From Carpediemonas membranifera (lineage: Eukaryota; Fornicata), in assembly GCA_019828565.1 (NCBI GenBank), contig JAHDYR010000005.1, positions 1,178,001 to 1,242,000 of the forward strand: 64,000 bases of DNA, read 5' to 3'. Below are positions 10,261 through 21,410 of the stretch, piece after piece (positions within the stretch are counted from its first letter, which is position 1; every line of letters starts with the position of its first letter). The translations under genes and the position numbers were made by a program. The notes beneath the pieces were generated by a model. That model saw nothing but the letters and a program-made list of their open reading frames with translations. It did not search any database and had not been told where the DNA came from.

Positions 10261-10908
10261 TGGTGCGGACTCCTACCGACGGTCCAGATGATTATCAACG
10301 GCACGACACATACGGCCACGAAGTTCTCCCCGCACGAGCTGATATTTGGCCATGAGCACAACATGTTTACAAGCTGGTGGACGAACGACAACAACTCTCC
10401 GATCAGAGATTTCCCAGAGTTCAAAAAGGACCTGGAGCTGGCCCTTAACGCCCTGGAGACCACTGCCAGAGAGAATGTGGGCCCGGGCCAAAAGACAATA
10501 GTCAACACCGAACTGAAGCCGGGTGACTACGTCCTCTGGAAAGATGAGGCCCCTCAGAAGCTAGACGCGCGCAACAGGGGCCCATGGAAGGTACACGATG
10601 TACTTGATAATAACAGAATAGTCCTGCAGTCGATACTCGACGGATCGACCAGATCAACCCACATTGAAAAACTCATGATGTTCGACACGGATGCCGTAAC
10701 GGACACGATGATGCTTCAACTTGCAAGCTTCGACCAGAAAAAATGGGAGGTAGAGCGAGTAGTATCGGTAGACTGGAAAGAAGGGACAGCCGCCATCAAG
10801 TGGGTAGGATTCGAAAACATAACGGAAGAACCACTCTCGGGAGTGAAACACCTCGAGGAGATGAAGAGGTTGGCCCGTAAGGCGAGGAAGAACCTGAAAC
10901 TCTACTAA
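10261..10908 (+). pseudogene. C-terminal integrase and chromodomain of element 1 (5'-truncated copy)
   Basis: Open for about 215 codons from WCGLLPTV to NLKLY. It contains the end of the integrase core, the GPWKVHDV beta-barrel region and a chromodomain-like tail (WEVERVVSVDWKEG, AAIKWVGFENI). The catalytic D,D,E residues are missing. It shows the frame that the full element 1 copy lost by a 2-base insertion near 2563. Confidence 0.85.
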
Positions 10909-10966
10909 CCATCTTTTTCCCCCGTTCCTTGCAGGTTGGGGGTTTTCTCATCAAAAAGGGAGGTAG

Positions 10967-11050
10967 TGTCACCGGTCTATAAACTGCTCCGTCCAGTTTT
11001 TGACCACTTTTACCCCGCTGCGGTTTTACTGTAAATGATTTCAACCGACA
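10967..11050 (+). repeat. LTR of the duplicated element 1 fragment
   Basis: 84 bp; matches the 82-bp LTRs with two extra T residues in homopolymers. Followed by the same flank (GTGTCCCTACACC) as element 1, in reverse. Confidence 0.9.
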
Positions 11051-11755
11051 GTGTCCCTACACCTGCGCCCCCTGTGCCTCTGAATCCCTGCCCCTATCTG
11101 CTGCAATCATGTTCCCTGGTCTCTGCTACTGGTTTGGTTTGGTTATTATCTTAGTGCTCTGGTCTTCCAATCTTGTCCCTGCCTTTGCTTCTGCCTGTTG
11201 CCTCCCCACTATTGGTTTCGGATCCCAGGTGCTCTTACTGAGGCTCCCCTGTCTCCAAGCTGCGACCCTGGCTTCCCTGTAGGTGTTGTTTGTTGGCCAT
11301 CCGTCCCTATTTCCCTCTCGATGTTGTTTCACATCCTTGCATGCCTGGGGCCATCCAAGTTTGTTCTGAGTCCCGTTATGAGGCCTATCTCGATCAATTC
11401 CTGATTTTTCTCTGTCCCTTGTCCCGTCACGGGGCCTTCGAGCCGGCTCCGGTTACCCGTGGCGGGCCAACTATAGGTTACCCTGGTGACCATCCTTACC
11501 TTCGGGCAGGGATACTTAGGAGGGGGCGCATTACCGGGGCAGACTTCAGAGACTCGGCGACTTTCCCCGCCTTCGGGTTGGTCACTTAACAGGGCCGCAG
11601 GGGGCACGGATCAGAGGCAACTAGCAAGATGAGAAGGTGCCGTAGTTGAACGACGATGCAGAGACAGCAGGGAAACAGAGGACGCTATAGCAGAGGCCTT
11701 GCAGGACGAACCTGCCTGTGGAAGCACCGAGGACAGACCCCCAGGCTCCCTGGAA

Positions 11756-11998
11756 GCTGCCGGGTTTACAGGGAGACAGGAAAGCGCTCAGCGCACGGAG
11801 ATGGCGAAGGCCTATGGGGGGAAGTGAAATCGGGAGTGAGCGGAAGCAGTAGCACCAAATCGCTCGTTGGACGCAGCTGACAAGTTCAATCGCAGGGAGG
11901 AGGCAGCGCCCCGGGGAACTCGGCTCCAGCATTAAGGGAGATCAGCCTAAGTAACCGGGGCCCGATACCAGGCACCATAAATTTTCATTCTTTCTTTC
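11756..11998 (+). mobile_element. LINE/SINE-like 3' end with CTTT tail
   Basis: The sequence ends in a hairpin-like CCGATACCAGGC, then ATAAATTTTCATTCTTTCTTTC. The same arrangement (hairpin, AAATTT, CTTT repeats) ends LINE 2 at 26500 and the 78-bp insertion at 57508-57585, where it abuts a target duplication. This is therefore probably the 3' terminus of a non-LTR element whose 5' part merges with the 11051-11755 repeat. Its 5' limit is uncertain. Confidence 0.5.
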
Positions 11999-12096
11999 TA
12001 CCCCTTACTCCAGTTCTCTCGCGCTACACTTCACTGAGTCCCTGTATCGTTAACAAAGGCGGTGGGGATAGACTCCCCCTGTGTCCCCGTAGTCAG

Positions 12097-12196
12097 TGTG
12101 CCCTTAACCTGCGGAATTCGTAAAACAGTCTTTATCATATTTCTGGGCCCTAGCACGGCACAGTATCGATACTGCCGATTCAAATGAAGACTCTTC
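12097..12196 (+). mobile_element. LTR and gag start of an element-2-family copy (truncated)
   Basis: 12097-12162 is a 66-bp LTR identical in layout to those of element 2, followed by the palindrome GTATCGATAC and ATGAAGACTCTT. It is cut there by element 4B. Confidence 0.85.
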
Positions 12197-12205
12197 CCTT
12201 GTTGT

Positions 12206-12272
12206 TGTTGCAGCAGGAAACACAGAGAGTGATTTAATTGATCCGGGGTAAATCAGTCATCAATTGATTACA
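12206..12272 (-). repeat. LTR of element 4B
   Basis: 67 bp, TGT...ACA, identical to 59911-59977. Confidence 0.9.
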
Positions 12273-12552
12273 CTTCCCCCAAGATCCGGAAATAGAAATT
12301 CGGATCTTCCAAAATCTCCAGAACCCCGAAATAAAATTCCTTGGTCCAAACCTTCAGCAGAATCTATTCCCGCAGGTTATGTCTCATTGAAGGTCCCCAT
12401 GCTGTGGACGCATCAAAAACAAAACATCAACGTCGTATGCCGTGAATAACAACTAATCAACATCAAAACCAATGGAATCCAGCTTATTGTAGCTGAACAC
12501 TGCTCCTTCCCCCATGGGTCCGAAGTTTCCAGCCTTTTCAGCGAATACCGCC

Positions 12553-13733
12553 TTAGTTCGCTTTGAACCGCAGCATCTTCCGCTGTGCAGGCAACTTCTT
12601 CGCCAAATGAGGTACTTTCTCCAAGTATCTGTCAAGTGCTTCGTTTGTCTAGCTCCAATGTGAATGGCTCCCACGTGGCTTCCTCAGGAAGGTACCCTTC
12701 CCAAATAACATGCAGTAGCAGCTTCCGTCCCTCGAACTTGTGCTCGTTGATCTCCTCCACCACGTATTCGTCGTCTCGCTCCGCAGCAACCTGCTTCAGC
12801 TGATCGAGCGTCAGGCTTGTCTCGAACACCCTGAGCCTGTCAGCGTGGATGCTGTGGGTCTTCCCGGACGTCAGGTTACGGACACGATAAACGTTCGGGG
12901 ACTTGTCTGGGCCTATGCACCACATCGGCCCGAGCAGAGTCGACCTCCTACCGGAGTTCGACGCCACCAGGACTGCGGTGTCTTGTAGCTCGATGTGATC
13001 GCGACTTGGCGACTCTCCATCACACAGTTGTTGCTGAACCACGCGATTAACTTCAATCCTACGCCTAAAGAGCTCCAACGAGACTGTATCGTCACTCAAC
13101 TCGTCAAGCGTCGAGTCTTGCTCCTGGTCGTACAGTACCGTCCACGGGGACATGTCCGTGGTACTATTCTTCGTCGAGTTAAGGATGAACTGAGCGTGTG
13201 GAATCAGTTTCGTCCAGTCACGTGTCTTGCACTCCGTCATAAGGCACTTCAGATGCTTCTTCAGTTCCGCGTTCTGACGTTCGACGACGCCTTGCGACGC
13301 CGGTCGGTACGGCGTACCGATATGATGTTTCATCGATAGCTTCTCCACCATGGTGTCGACGAGCTGATTTCGGTATTGGGACCCGCCGTCTGTATGGATT
13401 AAACGGGGTATACCGTAGTGGGCGACCCATTGTAATAGGGCCTCAGCTGCCTCTGCCGCAGTCGTGGAGTGGGTGGGGTATAACATCGTAAGCTTGGAGA
13501 ACGTGTCGATGGCCACCACGATGTGGCGGTAACCGCCGTCAGATTCAGGTAGGGGTCCAACAGTGTCTAGTTGTACTACGTCAAATGGAAGGCGTCCCAT
13601 CGTCGAATGCCGGTCCTGCGGCACTCGCTCAGCTGTCTGCCGATGGACTTGGCAGACCGGGCAGGCCTTGACGAACTGTTTCACCTCGTTGTACATCCCC
13701 TTCCACGTCTCTCCTCTTTCAATCAGGCGTTGT
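12553..13733 (-). pseudogene. Integrase with chromodomain, element 4B
   Basis: From KGMYNEVKQF through the zinc-finger CPVCQVH, then the core triad D (LDTVGPLP), D (HTDGGSQY) and E (VERQNAE), a GPMWCIGPD barrel region, and a chromodomain (YVVEEINEHKFEG, HVIWEGYLPEEATW). A frameshift near 12635 gives an early stop at 12632; in the next frame the natural tail continues to 12553. Integrase inserts the cDNA; chromodomains steer insertion to marked chromatin in related elements. Confidence 0.88.
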
Positions 13734-13831
13734 TGACACGAAAGGTCTTACCTTAACCTGCTCGACTCCACCACAGTCACCCTGCTCGCACTTTATGTCG
13801 TAAACAACTCCCAACACAGCTTTATGGCACA
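13731..13831 (+). repeat. Putative 5' LTR of element 6
   Basis: Begins TGTTGACACG and ends TTTATGGCACA, followed at once by the palindrome ATATCGATAT, as after the other 5' LTRs. No second copy is in the window, so the left boundary is inferred. Confidence 0.45.
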
Positions 13832-14585
13832 ATATCGATATTCTGCTTCAGGAGACTCTCACAGCACGTGTAAGGTCACTGACCACCCGTCGCTACTAGC
13901 AGGGCACGAGATTTGGGCACGCGAAGTTCACAACGTTAAGCGTCCCAGATCGTTTTTACACGTATGGACTCCCGAGTCCTTAGAGCGCTTAGAAGCGGCC
14001 TGGCGGCCCACCGAGAAGTTCCCCACCTTCACTGGCATGTGGGACTCGCTCACGCCAGACGTCGTTGCTCAGGGTTCCGACCCGAAGCCAAAGACAGTTA
14101 CCCCACGGGGTGATGTTATCCGCGCGCGTCATCGCGCCATCATCGAGCTCCTCAACGATGATCTCTTCCTTCTCTGCGCTGCGGCGGCCGCCGCGTACCC
14201 CGCCCCGTCGCCCCTTCTTCAGCCGGCCATGCGCAGGGTGGATGCCCTCTTCGCGAGCGTTTCCGAGGCTGTCCTAGACTCCAGGGAGCGCCTGCTGGCA
14301 GATCCAGAAGCGCCGCTCACCGACCTCAGCTACGTGCCGCTTGTCAGCCCCTTCGACGACAAGCCCATGAGATCTTCGGACAAAGCGGACGCCGAGAACG
14401 CCTCACTGCCATCGTTAGTAGAGCAGCAGCAGAAGACAACACTCTCGATCCGCGAAAAGCTTCTCGCCGAGGCCGAGGAACTTCTGCCGCACCTTTCGCT
14501 CGCTCTGATGCAGAGCACCGACCGCGGTACTCGTTTGAAACAGCTCAGCGAGATCTCCACGGAACTGTACGGCACAGCCGCTCAG
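13832..14585 (+). pseudogene. Element 6 Gag, N-terminal part (split by LINE 1)
   Basis: An open frame of about 250 codons similar in pattern to element 2 Gag: AAWRPTEKF matches AQWRPTTLF, and STDRGTRLKQL matches STDPGARAKLL. The apparent ATG at 13824 lies in the LTR; where element 2 has ATGAAGACTC this copy reads AGGAGACTC, so the gag start codon seems lost. The frame is cut at 14585 by the 15-bp target duplication GGCACAGCCGCTCAG and LINE 1; Gag resumes after 23202. Confidence 0.75.
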
Positions 14586-15304
14586 AGAAGAAGAAGAAGT
14601 TTAGATGGTGCTGTTATTCTCACCCCGGGCCTTCTTGCTCCCATTTTCCTGGCCTAAGGTTAACCGGGGCACTCCTGGCTCTCTCAGTGCTGGGTTACAC
14701 GCTCTGAGCCAGCCACCTTACTGCGTCGGCTTTGATTCGGTTCCAATCAGTCTACGAGCTCTTCAGCTCTCTCCGTACGGTGTTGCCGTTTTCCTGTCTC
14801 TAATAGTGCCCGACACGCCATTAGGGCGTAGACATCTGTCCCCGGCACCTTCGCAGGTGGGTTCTTCCCCACAGGTCTTTTTGTCTATGGCGCTCTCCAT
14901 TCTCTGATGATTCTCTGCGTTCCTCGGACATAGGCACCCTCTCTTCTGTCCGGGAGATACTCTTCAATGCCCCCACGACCCTGTTACGCGATCTACCCGA
15001 AGGCGGGGATAGCCACTATGTTCTCTGGGACAGTCTCCGGTTAGGTCGACTAGAATCTCTGAATAAGCCACGCCCGTGCTTGGGGGTCGTGTGACTCAGC
15101 GCTTCACTCCCAGGTCAGCATGGGCTGCATCTTCCGAGTCTCTCCTTTTCCGTTAACAAGGACGGCAACACTCCCATCCTGCTGTCTGTTCCCCTACGCC
15201 GGGTTCCCAGTATCTCTCAGGTCATTTCGGTCTGCTGCAACCAGTTGTGGGTTTTCTCTGATCTCTTAGCTTTGTGGATTTTCTCTGTGCCCTCTGCGTT
15301 TCTC
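14586..15304 (-). other. LINE 1 3' UTR
   Basis: About 720 bp with no gene between the ORF2 stop and the CTT tail. It is rich in GC stem-loops such as ACCCGAAGGCGGGG near 14998, like the repeat at 1421-2052. Confidence 0.7.
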
Positions 15305-16488
15305 TCACACTATCTTGAAACTCTTGTAAATCTTTGCTAATGCTTGGAGTCCAGCCCGGAGGCCTTCCCATTCTCTCTCAGATGCTTTGCTGAGGATGAA
15401 ATGCAGTTCTTGTATTGGTCTTTCCTCGTACCATTGTTTGTCTGGGTTTGACCCACTTCGCAGTGGCGACTTCTCTGCGTAGCATCTTGCTTCATTCATA
15501 ATTTCGGTCCAGCCGGTCCCTCTGTCCACCCCGCTACATTCGCACATTATATGGGAGGCCGACCCTAACCTCTGAGCGGCTGCCCATTCTCTAATCCATA
15601 TCTCTCTCTGCGCCTCAGGTGGGTTTTCTCTGGTGATTCTGTATAGGAGATCTAGCTCCGGTTTTGCGGAGCATAGCGGACATGTTCTTTCTATGATCTC
15701 TTTGTCTCTTAGGTTCCTGGTTAACATGCACAGTGCTCTCTTGGGTCCTTGCCCTTTCCCAGCTGAGCTGGGCGATGGGCAGATATTTGCTGCCACTGTC
15801 GCTATCTTTGACCATTCTCCAAAGGATTGTCCGTTCGCAGGCTTTCTCTTGATCAGTGCTTTGCCCATAAATGCTCTGCTTGCCAGTCTCGCCCCCATTA
15901 CATCCATCATTGACCTTGCAGTCTTGCTCTTCTCTCTGCTGGCGTATTCATTCCAGATGAGCTTGGTGCCCCATGCCAGTCGGCTCTCTATTGATGACTC
16001 TGGGTTGGTGTCCTTGAGGATTTGCTCTGCTCTCTTCTTGTTTTTACCCATTATTGTCTCTGGTCCCCAAACCAAATCACTTATTGGGGTGTCCCATTTC
16101 TCGAATGCTAAGTATCTCTTCAGTGCGAGGGTATCTAGATGTGTCTCCAAATCTGGCCAGCCGTTCAACAGCCTCATAGCCGCTCCACCTCCCGGGCCTG
16201 TCCCAGCTATAATGCCCTGCCAGTCGTTCCATATTTTCTTCCCTCCAGGCTCGTGTCCCCATATCTCTATTCCAAACATGATTCTGGGCCATATGTATGT
16301 CTCTAGGAGTAGTCTGGCAGTCTTTGCCGGCATTCTCTTTCGGGTCCATCCTGTCCACCTTGCCAGATTCTTATATCTTTCACTTTGATTCTTCTTTCTC
16401 ATCATACAGGCCACTAGAGGGTCATTCCCACTCGACAGCCAAATTCCTAAGTATCTCGCTTCCTCTGCCGCCCACAGCGTTACCCCGC
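15305..16488 (-). pseudogene. LINE 1 ORF2, C-terminal part
   Basis: Continues RT from the thumb (EARYLGIWLSSG) through a helical connection to a C-terminal zinc-ribbon-like cluster (CPLC ... SHIMCEC), which aligns in order with the same region of LINE 2 ORF2 (CPLC ... SHIICQC). It ends at a stop at 15305. The palm with FVDD is on the other side of element 2, at 21411-21592. Confidence 0.88.
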
Positions 16489-16554
16489 TGTGCCCTTAAC
16501 CTGCGGAATTCGTAAAACAGTCTTTATCATATTTCTGGGCCCTAGCACGGCACA
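16489..16554 (+). repeat. 5' LTR of element 2
   Basis: 66 bp, identical to the 3' LTR, among the shortest LTRs one would expect for Ty3/gypsy. Confidence 0.95.
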
Positions 16555-16575
16555 GTATCGATACTGCCGATTCAA

Positions 16576-19500
16576 ATGAAGACTCTTACAATTGACACCC
16601 CGTTCGCCGTCGAGAGAGCACTCCAGGAGTACCTCTCGGCGATGCCCCACGAGAAGAATCCAATTTCGTTCTTTAGGGCATTGTCCCCCGAGACAACAGA
16701 AAAACTTCGCGCCCAGTGGCGCCCAACCACTCTTTTTGACACTTTCGAGGACCTACAACGAACCGTTCTGTCCGATTCCGATGCTCGCCGCGCAGCGAAC
16801 ACAAGCTCTGCCAGTACTGCGGCACGAGCCCGTACAACGAAGACCGACAACCTCACCGCCATCTGGGTAGAGGAGGTACAGAAGACCATAAGAAAAGCCA
16901 CGTTCGCCGCCTGTAGCGAGTGTGCAGCTAAGCACAAGGACCCCACCCTGACAGCAATGACCCGGGAGTGCCTTGAAGCTCAACATCCCCAGATACTGAC
17001 TGACTGCGGCAAGAAGGCCCGCGACTTCTTCACCCAGCTGACCGACGACCACGACATCGCAAACGTCGAGACAGTCGCACGGCCTGGCAACCTGACCGGC
17101 CCGGACGGCGAAGACGTCTCGGTGGCGTTCGTGTATATGCCCCCAGTGCCCGAGGAGACCAAGCCCGCCCCCTCCTCGGCGGCTTGGCCAGTCTTCGATG
17201 GCGGGGACGTCTACGCTTTCCTCGCCAAGGAGGCGACCTCCATCGCCCCCTACCTCGCATATACCCTCTTGACTAGTACGGACCCGGGCGCAAGAGCCAA
17301 GCTCCTCAAGGCAAAGCTCGACAACATCACGCTATACGGTCCGGAGCCCCGGCACCGAACGGCCGTCGAGAAGGCACGTAAGCTCATAAGCGCCCTCAAC
17401 CCAGACATCAAGGACGTCCCCACCATCTCCGCAAAACTGCTCGAGCGGATCATTCGGGACTTCGCCACTAGAGGTTTCTCCAAAGAAGCCGAGGATGTAT
17501 ACGAAGAAGAGATTGAGGACTACTCCGACAAGATCAGCGAACTTCTCGACAAACTACGCGACTTGGATGTTGATCACGACGAGAACATCATTATCCCATG
17601 GCGTGCCTTCAGACTCGCCAGCCCACAAGCCGACAACAACGAGCAGGCGTCGGGCACTTCAGGCAGGAAGCCGCTCGCTCGCAGGCTCGATGGTCGCGAT
17701 CCGTTCCAGCAGTTCAGGGACAAGACCAAGTTCCGCATGCCTCCTTCCCACACGAGATACTGCACACAGCATGGCTGGAACCCGCACCACGAGACGAAGG
17801 ACTGCAGGTTCCTCATCAGACGGGAGGCTTACAAGGCCCAAGAACGCCAGCCACAGACCGAGAAGCGTCAGGAACGCAGACCCGAAGAGCGGCAAAAGCA
17901 GCCCGGCAACCGCGCACGCCCTGTGGCGCCCACCAGTCACCAGCAGTCGGATCGCCGGGCCGGCCGCATGGACCTCCGCCCCTCGTCTACCCTGAAGAAC
18001 CCCCGCCGCGTCGATGAGGTGTTTGACGCGGATGAAGCGTCTCATTCGGAGTTGGAGAACGAAGTCTACGAGATCGAGGACATCATACTCGACAAGGACC
18101 CGGTGAAGGTCCCGGCTGTTATCAACGGCCAGCACATGAACGTCAAGTTCGACATCGGCGCTTGCACGTCGGTCATATCAGCCCCTGCCCTCGCAGCGAT
18201 CCCCGACGTGACCCTGATACCGACCTCAGTCGAACTTCTCGGCGCTGGGGACGATATCATCTCCACTGGCAAAGCCGCCAAGGTCTCGCTGACCCTCCCC
18301 AGTGTCGACGGAAAGACCGTGACCACCACTGCGTTGCTCATGGTCACGAAGGGCCAGAGGAAGAAGGTCCTCATTGGACGCGATTTGCTCCGCCGCCTCG
18401 GCTTCCTGCTGAACGACCGGCTACTAATACCGTCCGCTGACCCGATCGATGACGACGACGGCCTGGGACAGCACCCCTACCTCGACTCGACAACAGAAGA
18501 AGTCGACCCCGAGGAAGAGTGGCGCAAGGTTAAGCTGCCGACCGAAGAGAACCCGGAGCTGGCTGCCTGGCTGACCGACTTCCTTCGCGAGCGCAAGGCC
18601 GTGTTTGGCCCTCTACCTCCGGATGGCAGCAGGATGCCGCCACACGAGATCGTCGTCGATCCAAGCCGCCCTACACCCAGGGCCCGACCCAGGCCGTTGA
18701 AGGGTGACCCGGGAAACTCAGCCCTCGCGGAGATCGACAAGATGCTCAACCAGGGCGTGATCCGAGAGAGTCAAAGTCCGCACTCTAGCCCGCACGTCAT
18801 GGCAAAGAAGAAGAGCGGCGAAGACCGCTTCTGCATCGCTTACAACGTCTTGAACAACGCCACCATCGACGACCTGTACCCCACGCCGGACATCCGATCG
18901 TTTGTACACGAGGCGAGCGGATGCTCCGTGTTCGCGGCGCTCGACCTGCGCAGCGGATACTGGCAGCAGAACATGGCAACCGATAGCATCCCGCTCACCG
19001 CATTCACCGTCCCGGGCGGGCATTACGAGTTCTTACGTACACCATTCGGGCTGAAGAACGCCCCAGCAAAGTTCCAGCGAGCCATGGACGAGATGCTCGC
19101 TGGTATCGACGGTTCGAGAGCCTATATCGACGATATCTTTGCGTACGCCCGCTCCATTCAGGATTTCAAGTCGACCCTCACCCAGATCTTCGACCAGTTG
19201 GAAGCTTACGATATCAAACTCCGCGCCGAAAAGTGTGCCATTGGCATGAAGGAGGTTGAAGTATGTGGGTTTATAGTCAACGAGTCTGGCAGGTCGGTTT
19301 CCCCTCACGTATCGCAGCCATCCAGGACCTCACACCCCCAACGACGACAACGGAGCTGCGCCGCACGCTAGGCAAGTTCAACTATCTGTCAAACTATATC
19401 CCACACCTCGCCCACGCATCAGCCCCGCTCAACGCCCTCCTAAAGGGATCGCCGCAGAAGTCGGCCCCCCTCGATTGGACTGCCACTGAGGACGAAGCAT

Positions 19501-21314
19501 TCGCCCGTATGAAGACCCTAGTAGCCGAGCACACCGCCCTCGCGCTCCCAGACCTGAGTGCAAAGTGGACTCTCGAGACCGACGCATCGTCGACCGCCAT
19601 CGGTGGTGTACTGTGGCAGGGCGAGGGTGACGAGAAGGTCCCACTCGCCTTCTACAGCAAGACCCTCGACGAGACCCAGCAACGGTGGTCCACGGTGGAA
19701 CAGGAGCTTTTCGCCATTGTCTATTGTGTAACGCGACCAGAGTTTTCCCCCCTCTTCAAGCTGAAGCCGTTCGAGCTTCGCACGGACCATCGTAATCTGA
19801 TATGGCTACTCAGGAAGACAGACGAGGACGGCACTAAGAAACTGACACGATGGCGACTCACCATGACAGAGTATCCGTATAACGTCACACACATAGCTGG
19901 AGCGCAGAACCTCGTAGCCGACGCACTGTCGCGGCCATCATCCCAGCGCAAGAACGAGGTGCGCCGCTCGATCGACCACGTCACCACGACGCGCCAAGAG
20001 CAGATCACCAGGGCGCACGCCGGTGCACAGGGCCACGTCGGCCCAGACCAGACCATCGCCAATCTGAAGCAGTCCGGTGTCACGTGGCCAGGCATGTCGG
20101 ATGACGTCCGCGCGACCTTACGCCAGTGTCCAATCTGTCGCAAGACAAAGCCAGCCCGCAAGGAGCCGATCAAGTGGCACTCTACTCAGCGCATCCGCCC
20201 ATTCGAGACGGTGCAGGTGGACACCATTGGCCCTTTGCCCGAGAGAGACGGTCTCAAGTACGTCATCACGGTGGTGGACGTGTTCTCGAAGTTCACCATA
20301 TTGAAGCCCACACGGTCAACGAGCGCAGCCGAGGCAGCAGCCGCATTGCTGGAGATCTGGGCGACTTTCGGCGTCCCGGCCGAGCTCCAGTCTGACCAAG
20401 GTACACAGTTCAGGAATGCCCTAGTCGAGGAGATGAACGAGCGACTGAGCCTCAAGCACCGGTTCAGTACGGCATATCATCCGGCCAGCAACGGCGTAGT
20501 CGAACGCCTGAATGGTACCGTCATGAGACGCTTAAGAGCGCTCCTGCTGGACGCCCGCGACGACAACTGGCCCGCATACCTGCCCATCGCCCAGCACGTT
20601 ATCAACGCCACCCGCCACTCCACCACAGGCCTCAGCCCCTTCGAACTATTGTTCGGACGCAAGTCAACCATGCTGCGCGTCGCGCCCGACGCCCTGACCA
20701 ACGCAACCCAGATGCTCGAGCCGGGCTCAGTCGAAGCCGACGACATCGTCCGCTTCCAGGCCCACGTCACGTCGCTCCAACAACTTGCCGCGATCAAGGT
20801 CAAAGCCTACGAGGTAAACAAGGCTGCAGGCTCCTCGGACAGCACACGGGCCTGGGAGAACGAAACCTACGTCCTGCTGAGATACCCGGGCAAGCCGCCG
20901 ACCAAGCTACTCCCGCCTCTGCGCGGACCGCTCCGCATGGAGGGGAAGGGCGATCACCCCAACACCTACAAGGTGATGGATCTCGTGTCGAAGTGCGTCG
21001 CCACAGTCCACGCAGACCGACTCGTCACATTCCACGCCGACGGCCTCACGGAGAAGGAGCTCGAGGAAATTGCCGCCTACGAGCAAGATGAACAACCCGT
21101 GGAGGCAGTCGTAGGCCACCGTAAGAAGAAGAACGGCTCTCTGGAGCTACTGATCCGTTGGGAAGGCCTCACCCCCGACGAGGACTCATACATCCCCTAT
21201 AATCGCTACTACGACCAGCTCGAGGCTATCGACAGTTATCTCGAGCTCAATCCTGGTCTCAAGCCGATGTTTGAGAGTGCTAAGAAGAAGTTCCGCAGGA
21301 GCGGTCGCCGTTAG
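16576..21314 (+). pseudogene. Element 2 Gag-Pol polyprotein, one frameshift
   Basis: A single reading frame starts 21 nt after the LTR. Gag spans about the first 400 residues and ends with a Cys/His knuckle (CTQHGWNPHHETKDC). Protease has FDIGACTSV, where the usual DTG is DIG, and IGRDLLRRLG. RT has AALDLRSGYW and the catalytic YIDD; RNase H has ETDASS, E, RTDHRNL and VADALSR; integrase has the HHCC finger (CPICRKTKP) and D (VDTIGPLP), D (QSDQGTQF), E (VERLNGT); a chromodomain-like tail follows (LLIRWEGLTPDED). A frameshift near 19300 separates RT from RNase H; otherwise the ORF is whole. DIG may cripple the protease. Confidence 0.92.
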
Positions 21315-21340
21315 TCGTGCGACACGCATTGGGAGGGAAG

Positions 21341-21406
21341 TGTGCCCTTAACCTGCGGAATTCGTAAAACAGTCTTTATCATATTTCTGGGCCCTAGCAC
21401 GGCACA
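21341..21406 (+). repeat. 3' LTR of element 2
   Basis: 66 bp, identical to 16489-16554; GGGAGGGAAG directly upstream. Confidence 0.95.
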
Positions 21407-21410
21407 CCGC

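Larger units (their letters stand above)
10246..11755. repeat. Inverted segmental duplicate of 1350-2857
   Basis: This block is the near-identical reverse complement of 1350-2857. It carries the end of element 1 integrase, its 3' UTR, one LTR and the foldback flank. Because it includes the LTR/host junction, the duplication came after element 1 inserted. It begins just after TTACCTTACCTTACC and ends at CTCCCTGG. Differences are a few homopolymer indels and one 2-base indel. Confidence 0.9.
12206..13733 (-). mobile_element. Ty3/gypsy element 4, 3' part (4B)
   Basis: LTR at 12206-12272 (67 bp), polypurine tract GGGGGAAG beside it on the minus strand, about 280 bp of 3' UTR, then the end of integrase. 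It stops at 13733 within the integrase zinc-finger region. The missing 5' part of the same family lies at 57121-59977; the two parts overlap by 46 bp and their LTRs are identical over all 67 bases, so they may be halves of one element. Confidence 0.85.
16489..21406 (+). mobile_element. Ty3/gypsy element 2 (complete, one frameshift)
   Basis: 4918 bp with two identical 66-bp LTRs (TGTGCC...GGCACA) and a 4-bp duplication CCGC (16485-16488, 21407-21410). Palindrome GTATCGATAC directly follows the 5' LTR; the polypurine tract GGGAGGGAAG precedes the 3' LTR. Related pieces are the LTR start at 12097-12196 and an integrase fragment at 61842-62105. It split LINE 1. Confidence 0.95.

Noticed and set aside
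13824-13850. ATG at 13824 as the gag start of element 6
   Set aside because: It lies in the last bases of the putative LTR; the position equivalent to the element 2 start codon reads AGG.
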